Shown here: one piece after another, positions 9,689-18,755 of the stretch | How positions within the stretch are numbered: the stretch's first letter is position 1 | How the letters are laid out: each line of letters starts with the position of its first letter | Assembly: GCA_003024175.1 (NCBI GenBank) | Contig: MDYQ01000268.1 | Location: 1 to 33,196, forward strand | Source of the DNA: Planoprotostelium fungivorum | Lineage: Eukaryota > Evosea > Variosea > Cavosteliida > Cavosteliaceae | Reading direction: 5' to 3' | Length of the DNA: 33,196 nt | Notes under the pieces: model-generated | Databases searched by the model: none | What the model was told of the DNA's origin: nothing | The model's input: only the letters and a program-made list of their open reading frames with translations | Translations under genes and position numbers: made by a program

Positions 9689-10528
9689 ATGGACCACTCA
9701 GACACCCAGCACCTCGTAGGACAACACCACACTTCCCGTTACAGAAGCAGAAAATGTCTCAAGTGAGCGAGTGCACCGCACACTATCACCTGACGGCGTC
9801 AGCATCTTTCTTGGTGTCTGTGCGTGCTGCATTCTCTTAGCCGTATTGATCGCAGTTCTTGTATTCTTCCTATTCCCTAGAAAGCCCGAAGGTGAGACGT
9901 ACGTACCATCGCACTGTCTAACGCAATGGTAGCGTACACCGGTGAGGCCCAAGCAGAGGGTTTCGTCATCGACAAGGCCAACAAGGCCGTACTCCTCAAC
10001 ATTACGGTGAGACACCACCTCAAATCACAACTTCCTGACAGCACAACAGCAAACGATGACCGTCTATAACCCGAACTACGTCAACATCATCATCGATGAT
10101 CTCAGCATCAACGTCTATCACCCGTATCTCGGAACCGAATTTTACCTCGGTAATGCGAAACTCGATCACGTCGATCTCGCAAAGAGACAGAACACGGTGT
10201 GTCTTTTCGAATATAGGACGTGCCGTCATCGTCTAACACGAACAGACGTTCGGCGTTCGCATCAACATCGTCTGCTCAGATCCCATCGCTTATTCTGGGG
10301 TGCTCTCCGATGCAGTGACCCACTCTGGAAATGTGAGATGATGAGAGAAGAAGATTATGGTGACGCTCTTAGGTCCCCCTCCACATGTTGGGCAACATCA
10401 CCATCACGTACCTCAAGCTCTCCATCTCCCCAACAATCGACGAAAGGCAGAACTTCCAAGCCAGTGAGTCACCGTGATTTCATCACGAGGTACAGTTGCT
10501 GATCGAATCCACAGAGATCATCAACTGA
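9689..10528 (+). CDS. LEA2-domain single-pass membrane protein, copy B, 191 aa
   Basis: Tandem paralog of the preceding gene. Exons 9689-9762, 9803-9891, 9933-10006, 10050-10196, 10246-10332, 10373-10463 and 10515-10528 join in phase. Exons 1, 2 and 5 have exactly the same lengths as in copy A (74, 89 and 87 nt), which supports both models. N-terminus MDHSDTQHLVGQHHTS, then a helix (GVCACCILLAVLIAVLVFFL), then the LEA2 part: LLNIT, MTVYNPNYVNIIIDDLSINV, FYLGNAKLDHVDLAKRQ, VPLHMLGNITITYLKLSIS. Unlike copy A, the last codons sit in a separate 14-nt exon (KIIN, stop). Sequence outside the core strands has diverged strongly, so the duplication is not recent. Confidence 0.8.
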
Positions 10529-10697
10529 TCTCCTTCCACCCTGGATGAATAAATTATTGACTTAATTGGGTTGGTCGTGTGCACTTTGAGCCATAAGGCT
10601 GCTCAGCTCTGTTTTTGCTTCATCAATTATTCGTTCACTGAACGGCTTCAATGAACGCTCGGAATCCGCTCTCCACCTTCACATCATCGGAAACACC

Positions 10698-11651
10698 ATG
10701 CATCGCACCAGCCTTCAAGTTCTCAACTTTATCCCCAATTATGTTGGCAAGTCACACCGACAATTGACTCTTCTCATTCTTCCTCAGGTTATTCTAGGGT
10801 TCTGGCACTTTTCGTCTCATTCTACTTCATCCACACCCATTGGAAGGTGAATCGCGATCCTCTCTCGGTCCCACCTTCTAATCCGCAATCAGATTACCAT
10901 CAGCTTCTACTTGTATAGTTTCGGAATGGATATGGTCGACGGAAGCATCGCTCGATCTCTCAATCAGAGTAAATCCACTCACCATCTTCAAGGGCTAACA
11001 CGGATAGGTTCACGTTTCGGAGCGGCTTTAGACATGCTCACCGACAAGATGAGCACACCCGGACTCTTCTTAGCCATGTCACAGATGTACACCGATTTCA
11101 AGTATCCCATGCTCGCTTGCATGATGCTGGACGTCATCAGCCATTATTTCCAGATCTACAGGTGAATGAGACATCCTTCAACATCTTCATTGATCGAATC
11201 GAAAGTACTCTGTTACGTGGAGTCAAGAGCCACAAGATCATCGACCCCAACGAACCCTTCCTCCTTCGCATGTTCTATGGCAACTTCACCTTCTTCACTT
11301 GGTAAGCATCCTCTCTCTTTCTCTCGCTGAATCTCCTCTCAGTACATGTTTGGGCCACGAGATCTTCACCATCCTTCTTTACGTCTTACGTCACACTGAA
11401 GGTCCTTATTTATTTGGCTACCAAGTTTTACTCGTGCCTGCCGTATTGACATTTCCCTGGTTCATCTGTAAGACATGTGTTCACGTAGTTCAATTGGCTT
11501 CATCTGCACTGGGTGAGTCGAATGAGATGATGAACATCACATTACGCGATGCATGATCATCATGTCCACAGACAACACTGACGTTGATTCAGCCATCGCA
11601 ACCTTTGATGCAGAGACATTCAACGATGAATCGAACGGAAAGACGAAATAA
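10698..11651 (+). CDS. CDP-diacylglycerol-inositol 3-phosphatidyltransferase (PI synthase), 227 aa
   Basis: Makes phosphatidylinositol from CDP-diacylglycerol and myo-inositol in the ER membrane. Exons 10698-10746, 10788-10846, 10893-10968, 11008-11161, 11206-11301, 11343-11512 and 11572-11651 join in phase. The CDP-alcohol phosphatidyltransferase signature DGx2ARx8Gx3Dx3D is complete, spread over two exons: DGSIARSLNQ and SSRFGAALDMLTDK. The N-terminus (VLNFIPNYVGYSRVLALFV) and the motif LRGVKSHKIIDPN are as in eukaryotic PI synthases, and the length matches. The first intron appears to use a GC donor (GCAAGT at 10747) with a CAG acceptor; no GT donor restores the frame. The 3' end lies 17 bp from the end of the convergent dCMP deaminase gene. 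Confidence 0.93.
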
Positions 11652-11668
11652 AAGTTGTACCAATCATT

Positions 11669-12413
11669 TTAATGATTCACCGAATCGAAATCGATGCTGA
11701 TACTCGTTCTCTCTGGAACGCACTGTCTATATTTTACACCTGCAGAGTCAAGCAATCTTCTGGAAGCGACAAACTAGGTGTGAATTTAGAATGTGAGATG
11801 GGAGTCCGGTGATCCTCTCACCTTCCAGTCATCGTGATACTTGTCTCCGTAGTAAACGACCTCTTTGATTCCACTCTGAATGATCAACTTACTGCATTCG
11901 TTGCTGATACACGTTAGACGATGATCATATGGAGGTGATGAGATGGAGTTGACACCCACCATGGAAAGAGAGCGACGTAGATTCTCGAATGTCTCAGATC
12001 ACCCGTGTTACGATTCAGAATGGCATTCATCTCTGAATAAAATGAGAATGACAGCGCTGGATGGGATCACCTGCGTGACAGACGAAGGGGTATTTCGTGT
12101 CTAAAGGGTCACCGTGTCTGGCCCACGGAAATTGATCGTCTTCACAGCCCGTTGGAAGACCATTGTATCCAATGCCAACGATACGATTGTCTGTATTCAC
12201 AATGCAGGCCCCGACCTGAGATTCCATGAGATGAATTGACAGAGGAGTTGTGATATCACCTGTGTATTTGGATCTTTCGATCTCATGGCTGATAAGAATG
12301 CCTAGGGAAGATACGTGAGACATGGTGAGTGTCATGCGGTTAGAACTTACCACTGACATGAAATACTCATCCCAAGAGAGATAATTCTCCCTCTTCGTGT
12401 TCTTCTCTTGCAT
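11669..12413 (-). CDS. Deoxycytidylate (dCMP) deaminase, 169 aa
   Basis: Zinc enzyme turning dCMP into dUMP for dTMP synthesis. Exons (minus) 12413-12351, 12301-12260, 12215-12071, 12032-11960, 11903-11822 and 11773-11669 join in phase. The N-terminus has [20 protein letters not shown], then [20 protein letters not shown] and [14 protein letters not shown]. The catalytic HAE motif (CHAEMNAILN) is split over an intron and the zinc cysteines are PCNEC, also split. The end [10 protein letters not shown] is compact. Length and order match the family. A canonical E2F-type TTTCCCGC lies 23 bp upstream of the ATG, fitting S-phase expression. The gene is divergent from the GH5 gene, with 252 bp between starts. 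Confidence 0.95.
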
Positions 12414-12435
12414 CTTGGTTCAAAATTGCGGCTGA

Positions 12436-12443
12436 GCGGGAAA
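12436..12443 (-). promoter_or_regulatory. E2F-type site TTTCCCGC in the dCMP deaminase promoter
   Basis: On the minus strand the exact octamer TTTCCCGC lies 23 bp before the dCMP deaminase start. DNA-precursor genes are classic E2F/DP targets in animals, plants and Dictyostelium-like amoebae, so the placement makes biological sense. No binding data here. Confidence 0.5.
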
Positions 12444-12665
12444 TTATGTAATCTACAACCAAAATTACCGTTCAAAATGAACGATTTGAAATTGATATCT
12501 ACTTCCTTGGTCTGATTGTGATTCAGAAGGACGCTCATCGTCGTCAGCATATGCACACGCGAGAACGATACAAAGTATGTTCTGGTCACGAGTAAGTACA
12601 GAATCTGCCAACAACACTTCTACTGGATGACAAGCCGTCACATCACATTTAGGAGGACCAACACC

Positions 12666-14543
12666 ATGAAGGGACACCTTCTCCTGTTATCGTGCGTCTC
12701 TATTGCATTATCTCTGACTTACCACGGAGTAAATGAAGCTGGAGCCGAGTTCGCTCCTTCAAATCTTCCGGGTATGTTGAGATAACATCCATCGATTGAC
12801 GTCGATTCAGGTGCGAACAATAAGGATTATGCATTCCCTACTACCTCTTCCATCGATTGGTTCATCGCAAGAGGTGGAAATGTGTTTCGCATTCCATTTC
12901 TGTGGGTGAGTGAACCAATAGAGCGACGACGGTCGCTGATACAATCCAGGAACGTCTCCAACCCTCTTTGAATGGAGCTTTCGACGCAACTTACTTCGGT
13001 CTGTTGGATTCCATCGTCAACCATACTACCAAAGCCGGTGCCTTCGCTCTCATAGAACCGCACAACTACATCCGATACAGAGGTACTCCCATCGGTCAGG
13101 GTGTACGCCACTCCATGCACAGATACCCACTCATCCTCTTACAGTCCGTATCCACCAACGACTTCAAGAGCTTTTGGAAGAGCTTGGCCTCTCGTTATGC
13201 AGACAATCACAGAGTCATCTTTGGTCTTATGAATGAACCCAATGGAGTCAAGACAGAAGACGTGAGAGCCGCCATGCAAGCCGGAATCGAAGGAATCCGC
13301 AGCTCGGGCGCCAATCAACTCATCCTTGTCCCCGGAAACGCCTGGACTGGTGCTCACAGGTGATGCATCTGCATCGTCCAATCATCTCGTGCTCTCTAAA
13401 TTCATCCAGTTGGTTCGATAGTTGGTATGGAACATCGAACGCACAAGTCATGTCCAACATCACGGACCCTCTGAACAACTTCGCCTACGACATCCACCAG
13501 TATTTCGATGGAGATTACTCGGGCACCAACAGGGACTGCAAGGTAATTTCCATCACACCATCACTTCACATCTCGGTCATCGTCCGTCCCATATCCATTA
13601 TCATCATCATCACGTCCATTCGACACCGTCACCATCAAAGCCGTCAACGCATCCTCCAACTCTCGACATCACATCATCCGATCCCATCGTCTTCTACATC
13701 ACACCATCACCTCTCGACTCACCATCACGACCAGAACGGATGGAACACCGAATCTGTCTTTGGCAAATTGACCCAATGGCTCACACAGAGGAAGGTCAAG
13801 GCATTCCTGTCCGAATTTGGATTCTCTCAGGACGAAAACTGTTATCACATCGCAGCGAACGTTCTCGATTATCTCGAGGCACATTCGGACGCTTGGTCTG
13901 GCTGGACGTATTGGGCTGCTGGACCTTGGTGGGGGGACTACATGTACTCCGTTGAACCGTCAGGGTGAGATGAGATGTTTCTTCGTCTCACTTGATGTCT
14001 CGCGATCATCGTGGATGATCGTCCGTCAATGATCGTGTCTTGCGATCATCGTGATCATGACTTCGATCACGCGACATCGATCGTTCATGGATACTCACGT
14101 GACGTCAGAAACGGCGTCGCCGATCAATGGAGACGGGTTCTATCCAACTACATGAAATCCAACGGAAGCGTTCCTACGTCAAAATCCTCCACCACAACGA
14201 AGACTCTGAATCCCACGAGTGAATCCACAACGAGACAGACGACCGTGCAGACGACACAGGTGATGCGAGAGACATCATGAGAGTTGATGAGAAGAGCAGA
14301 TCACATCCAGCACGTCTCAGGTACAGACGACCGTGACCGCTGCCTGCTCTAACCACTACGGTCAATGCGGTGAGATGGAATGGAGAATGTGAGGACTGAT
14401 GGTGAGAAGGTGGTAAGAATTGGAACGGGGCCTTCTGCTGTGAGGCGCCTTACATATGCATCTTCTCGAACGATTGTGAGTTTTCGTTCTCGTCTTCTCG
14501 TATGTAGGATTGAATGTAAATAGGGTATTCTCAATGCTTGTGA
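12666..14543 (+). CDS. Secreted GH5 endoglucanase with C-terminal CBM1, 405 aa
   Basis: Cuts beta-1,4-glucan (cellulose). Exons 12666-12771, 12811-12905, 12950-13102, 13145-13359, 13410-13542, 13735-13964, 14109-14259, 14321-14369, 14410-14475 and 14524-14543 join in phase. A signal peptide (MKGHLLLLSCVSIALSLTYH) starts it. The GH5 barrel shows FRIPFLW, IEPHNYIRY, the acid/base in GLMNEPNGV, DIHQYFDGDYSGTN, the nucleophile in FLSEFGFSQDE, and GWTYWAAGPWWGDYMYS; this resembles fungal GH5_5. A Ser/Thr linker (PTSKSSTTTKTLNPTSESTT) leads to a fungal-type cellulose-binding module: HYGQCGGKNWNGAFCCE, then SNDWYSQCL at the end. The final exon is 20 nt. CBM1 is best known from fungi, so transfer or a shared amoebal repertoire should be considered. 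Confidence 0.92.
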
Positions 14544-15268
14544 AGATCTTCTTAGATGTTTTAATAAAATACGATGCTTCATCTCACGATGACAATTGGG
14601 GAACATTGTCATCCGTTGTGTCTGTCGTCTTCTCGTCATATCGTCTGATCGAGGCGGTTTGATGGAAGCTGATCGAAGATGCTGTCGATGTGATTATTTG
14701 TTCATCTGCTGGAATGAAAGCGAAGATCTCTCGAGTGGCCAATGAGAAGATAGCCAAACCGAGATTCGGCCGCACACTTGATGGTCCTGCTGGAGGGTTC
14801 ACAATCATATGCAGTGATATGTGACGCTGACGATCTCGTTGACGAATAGATGTGGCTTAGATGGTGGATTGCAATGTTCGAGTCATTGATATCATCCCAA
14901 CACCCCGTTTAGTTTACGATCTAGCTGACCTCACTACTTGATCAGATCTTTGAACAAAGGGATCCATCACTTGATGCATTACGTGCGATCGTCTCTATCA
15001 GTAAACACGGAAAACTCAAATTTTAACTCAACTACAACGATTCACAGGGTGGCGTAACGCGATGGTAATGTCCATGGTTGATCTCATTTCCATCGTGTGC
15101 CTTTCAATCATTTAAATGGATGATAATATATGAGAATAGTTCGCGAGGGATACCGTCCACTATCACTCACCGGAAGAACAAAATGAGGATGCCGTTGGCT
15201 CAGATGGAAGCTTTTGATAATCGTACATCGCTTCTTTCTATCTGAATTATTCTCTTTATACCCCCCTG
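14544..15268. other. Gene-poor stretch; weak open frames only
   Basis: A minus-strand open frame at 14584-14808 (74 codons) has no recognisable family and no convincing splice partners. On the plus strand about 15051-15115 reads WRNAMVMSMVDLISIVCL, which resembles a minus-strand reading at 16150-16200 (NQTVMSTVNVISQTV). This hints that the inverted duplication described next once extended this far but has diverged here. Nothing firm can be called. Confidence 0.35.
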
Positions 15269-15566
15269 GATCTCATTGAGCATGTCGAAGATGGGCAAGA
15301 AGCATCATTAAGTAGAAGAAAAGGAGAGGTTTTGTTCTTTTTTTATTGTTCAGGAGTGTCTGTGGCCTTGGGTGAAAACCTGCGCGACGAACGCAGGGAA
15401 AAGCGAGCCAACAGAATTTATCGTCTATGCACTCTTCCACTCGTTGATCAGCTTGCAGGTCGTGCATGCCGTCAGCCCACCTGTGTACTCACCTGTATGA
15501 GAGAGTCAGAGAAGAGATGACAAGACTGAGGCTCACCTGTCTGCTTTCGGTTTCGATAAAAGTGAT
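15269..15566 (+). repeat. Left arm of a large inverted repeat
   Basis: About 298 bp matching 15763-16061 in reverse complement. The inner block 15351-15541 (191 bp) is identical to the other arm; the flanks differ by substitutions and small indels. One frame of the block reads like a membrane protein exon (ECLWPWVKTCATNAGK, EFIVYALFHSLISLQVVH) between a CAG acceptor and a GTATGA donor-like site. I cannot assign it to a family. Confidence 0.9.
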
Positions 15567-15762
15567 TTGTGAGCCTGGCCTTCGGAGCTTGCTTCCGCCG
15601 TTTTCCCGCCAGATTTCTGTTTACGTCTTCCTGAACTAACGTGAAGCGAACACGTTAAGAGTGACAGTGCGTTTTGGGCTTGATTACAATTCTCATCGGG
15701 GAATACGGTACTTAACGTGAACCCTTCACGTGAATAATTTCAGCCTACGGGGCTCAGTCTGG

Positions 15763-16061
15763 CCATTTTTATAGAAACCGAAGGCGGACAGGTGAGCCTC
15801 AGTCTTGTCATCTCTTCTCTGACTCTCTCATACAGGTGAGTACACAGGTGGGCTGACGGCATGCACGACCTGCAAGCTGATCAACGAGTGGAAGAGTGCA
15901 TAGACGATAAATTCTGTTGGCTCGCTTTTCCCTGCGTTCGTCGCGCAGGTTTTCACCCAAGGCCACAGACACTCCTGAATAGTAATAAAAAAAAGAACAA
16001 AACCTCTTCTTCTTCTACTCAGTGACGCTTCTTGCCCATCTTCGACATGCTCATTTGAGAT
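15763..16061 (-). repeat. Right arm of the large inverted repeat
   Basis: Reverse complement of the left arm, with the identical block at 15787-15977. The 196-bp spacer is itself partly symmetrical: AACGTGAAGCGAACACGTTA near 15640 faces a similar TAACGTGAACCCTTCACGTG near 15715. The whole 0.8 kb could therefore fold as a long hairpin in RNA or a cruciform in DNA. The spacer also holds an E2F-type TTTTCCCGCC at 15601. Confidence 0.9.
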
Positions 16062-16515
16062 GCCTCCATCAACAGAGGTTACTTCAGAATGAGTAGCAGG
16101 ATTGGGGCATAATCCGCGCACTCCCACGATTTATTGGACTTGAGTTCGAATCGACGGTCTGCGAAATCACATTGACCGTGGACATTACCGTCTGATTGTG
16201 ATGGCGGACCATTGAGAAGAATTTCGACCGGATGATCTCTGAATCAACGCTCACGATTCGTCTATATCTATTCTTCCCCCTGATAGGTGCTTCACAGTTG
16301 CACATATTCTTCGAAAAGGTGAAAATGAACGTAAACGATTGTAGACTTCGGCCCATCACACACGAAACAGCAGACGTCTAAGACAAACGATGTTTCGTAT
16401 TTCCTCTATATCCACCAACGTGCGTTGCGATGCATTCATCAAGAAGAGCGGCTGATGACACACTCTGCCGCCTTCACCAGCTGCATCATCTGACTTCGCG
16501 ATGACTCTCGTTCTT
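16062..16515. other. No gene supported
   Basis: Minus-strand open frames at 16084-16359 and 16356-16538 do not join into a chain and match no family; the second one overlaps the end of the F-box gene in another frame. Part of the first resembles the region left of the inverted repeat (see 14544-15268). Confidence 0.35.
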
Positions 16516-18755
16516 TTATTTGAGCGATAAGATCTCACGGACCCTCTCTTCCTTCAGCGCGATCTTCTTTGCCAACTCGACTCGATTCAATCCATCTGGA
16601 TAGATTCCCGTCATTCTTCCCTTCTCCATCAACACTTGCATTCCGAGCCATCTGTCGTCCTTCAGTTCCACGATCTACAACGATCACGACCTCGCCAGAT
16701 CGTCTGAGACTTCTACGGCCAATTTCTGAAGGGCCAGAGGTAACTGATTGACGGGCACCTTCTTAATGTCATATTTGACGATATCCCTCGTTTTCCGGAG
16801 ATATCCTCTATCTTCAACTGATCGTCTCTATCAGTCCAACGTGATGATGACAATGTGCACGAAGATGGATCGTGATGATGATGACATCACCTGCCATGGC
16901 TGCTAATGAGACGATGGGTAATCTGCTCTCCGTTCCTCTTACTGGAAGGTGAAGACCATATCCTTCTTGCGTCATACCATTCCACAGAGAGGTATACAAA
17001 TGAACCCTTTCTTCAGGATCGTTCTCGTCAACATTGAGGGTCAGCTTTTCCGTGTAATTCAACCAGGCAGGATGAAATTCGAATAAGAGTTGTCGAAGGG
17101 CCCTCCGAATGCATCTGTAGGACATCAGCTCTACATCTAGTAGACTCTTCACCTCTGATACGCAGGAGCACCCTTCTTTGAAGATGCATTGTTCCTCTTG
17201 CCACCGAACAATGTGTCGAGGTATGCGTTCAATCTAACGTTCACTCTGAAATTGTCCTGGAAGGAATTCGATCGAAAACTCGAAGAGAATCCGTTCACCT
17301 TCTCGTGCGTTAACGTTTCCAATCGGTCGGATAACTTTTGAATCTTCTCGTAGATGAGATGACTCGTGTGATCGACTTGTTGCTTCATCTCCTGCCACAG
17401 ACCAGTCCACTCTGTGGGGTATCTTCTGAAGGTGTTCATATTGAGGAGAGTCTGTCGTGGAGTCAGTCTCGATGATCTCGATGATGATTCAATGTTGATG
17501 TCGATCGTGATGTAGGTCGTGATGGATAGATTTTGTTTCGGTTGAGTGTCGAATTTGTGATGAGAGAGTCTCACGGTGGTCTGGTGGAATTCTGATTCTA
17601 ATTTCTCCATGAATTTCGTCTCCTGCTCTTCCGTCACCATTAAATCACGCATCACATCACATCACGCATGTGACTCACCCATTCTTTCGTCATTTCCTCT
17701 GTCATATCCACATGAAAGACAGTCTCCCTCCCCTCCACCATCAGATTCATCTTACCCCACTCCCCCACAAACATCTCGATGACGACTGAATCCTGCAATC
17801 CCATCGCGATGTGAGGATATTGCACTTCTATCGAATGTCACTCTCACACTCGACTCTTCACACTCTTCACCTCTATCCAAATGTCCTCCAATCTGATTCG
17901 TATACGCCCTCAGACAACTCAGCCAGGGAAAATAACAGAGAACGCGCTCGTGTAATTTTGCCACGAAGCGACGAGCTTTGTCGTAATCTTCTCCCCTTAG
18001 GCTGATCTCTGGTTCGAGGAAAAAGCTTCCCGCCACGGGACTGGTGGAGGGTGAGAGGTGATGAAAAGTGCAGCTCACTTGTCTGAATCCAAGTTGGAAT
18101 GTTCACAAGAGAGGTGACAGAAGGTGTAGTATAAGATCCGCCAGAAGCAAGGACGTCGGACGCCCTCGAAGCCGATCTTTTAAATTTTGAACGTCGGATT
18201 TTGGCGGGAACACACCTGACTGCGCTGACTCCATCTCATAGCGTGAACGTCCCAAGCCGAGCAAGTGGCCAGATTGAGTGTGTCGAAATTGACAAACCTA
18301 CGATATTTCATTTCCCGCCAAAATTAAACATTCGAATTTCAAACCCACCTTTCTCGTGTCTTCTTCTCCCACAAGATATCACTCTCCAGTAGCTTGAAAA
18401 ACGGTAGAGAAACGGTAGAAAACTCACAACCCCAAGACGATTGCCCCACGATCAAATCCATGATGACTCGTTGTAGTTCGATGGGTAAATCGAAAAAAAA
18501 TCGAAATGATTCTCCTTCTGGTCGCTGCAAGTGTAGAGTCTGACTCACTGTACACGTCAGAGACGTAAGATGTCACGTGATCACATGTTAAGAAGCCATT
18601 CTGTACTGCCCACTCTTCACTCTCTCTACTTCGACTCAGCGGTGATTCCAATATTATCTGTATTTGGGTCAACTACAACGCGCCAGAACGAAACCTACCT
18701 CGGTTATACTTCTCGTCGTTTTCTGTGTGAGAGATAGAGGTATGGGTGTGTCCAT
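16516..18755 (-). CDS. F-box protein with long uncharacterised C-terminal region, 602 aa
   Basis: Exons (minus) 18755-18699, 18672-18556, 18524-18349, 18297-18216, 18176-18079, 18040-17871, 17827-17679, 17622-17153, 17114-16891, 16817-16711 and 16674-16516 all join in phase. Residues about 67-110 look like an F-box: FFDLPIELQRVIMDLIVGQ, then SLPFFKLLESDILWEKKT. The remainder (MGLQDSVVIEMFVGEWGK; IYEKIQKLSDRLETLTHEK; HPAWLNYTEKLTLNV; IALKEERVREILSLK) is unrecognised, rich in helices and charged. I start at Met 18755 because the first two exons lack any later in-frame Met before the F-box. A different start (18234) in another frame also joins in phase downstream but would drop the F-box. The relation to the upstream ankyrin-like gene is unclear (see findings). 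Confidence 0.7.
18202..18318 (-). promoter_or_regulatory. Two E2F-type motifs in consecutive F-box gene introns
   Basis: GGCGGGAA at 18203-18210 (minus-strand TTCCCGCC) and TTTCCCGCCA at 18311-18320 lie in two neighbouring short introns of the F-box gene, about 110 bp apart and in opposite orientation. They share the flanking AAAAT/ATTTT with the copies in the myosin and SCCPDH introns. Either regulatory or a recurrent intron motif. Confidence 0.35.

Noticed and set aside
14584-14808. Minus-strand protein of 74 residues
   Set aside because: No homology recognised, no splice partners and unremarkable composition.
15273-15520. Open frames on both strands of the inverted-repeat arm as genes
   Set aside because: They are mirrored in the other arm by construction. 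One frame looks exon-like (ECLWPWVKTC), but there is no complete gene around it.
18119-18234. Alternative start of the F-box gene at 18234 (MESAQSGVFPPK)
   Set aside because: It also joins in phase, but it would leave five upstream coding exons with a clear F-box unexplained.
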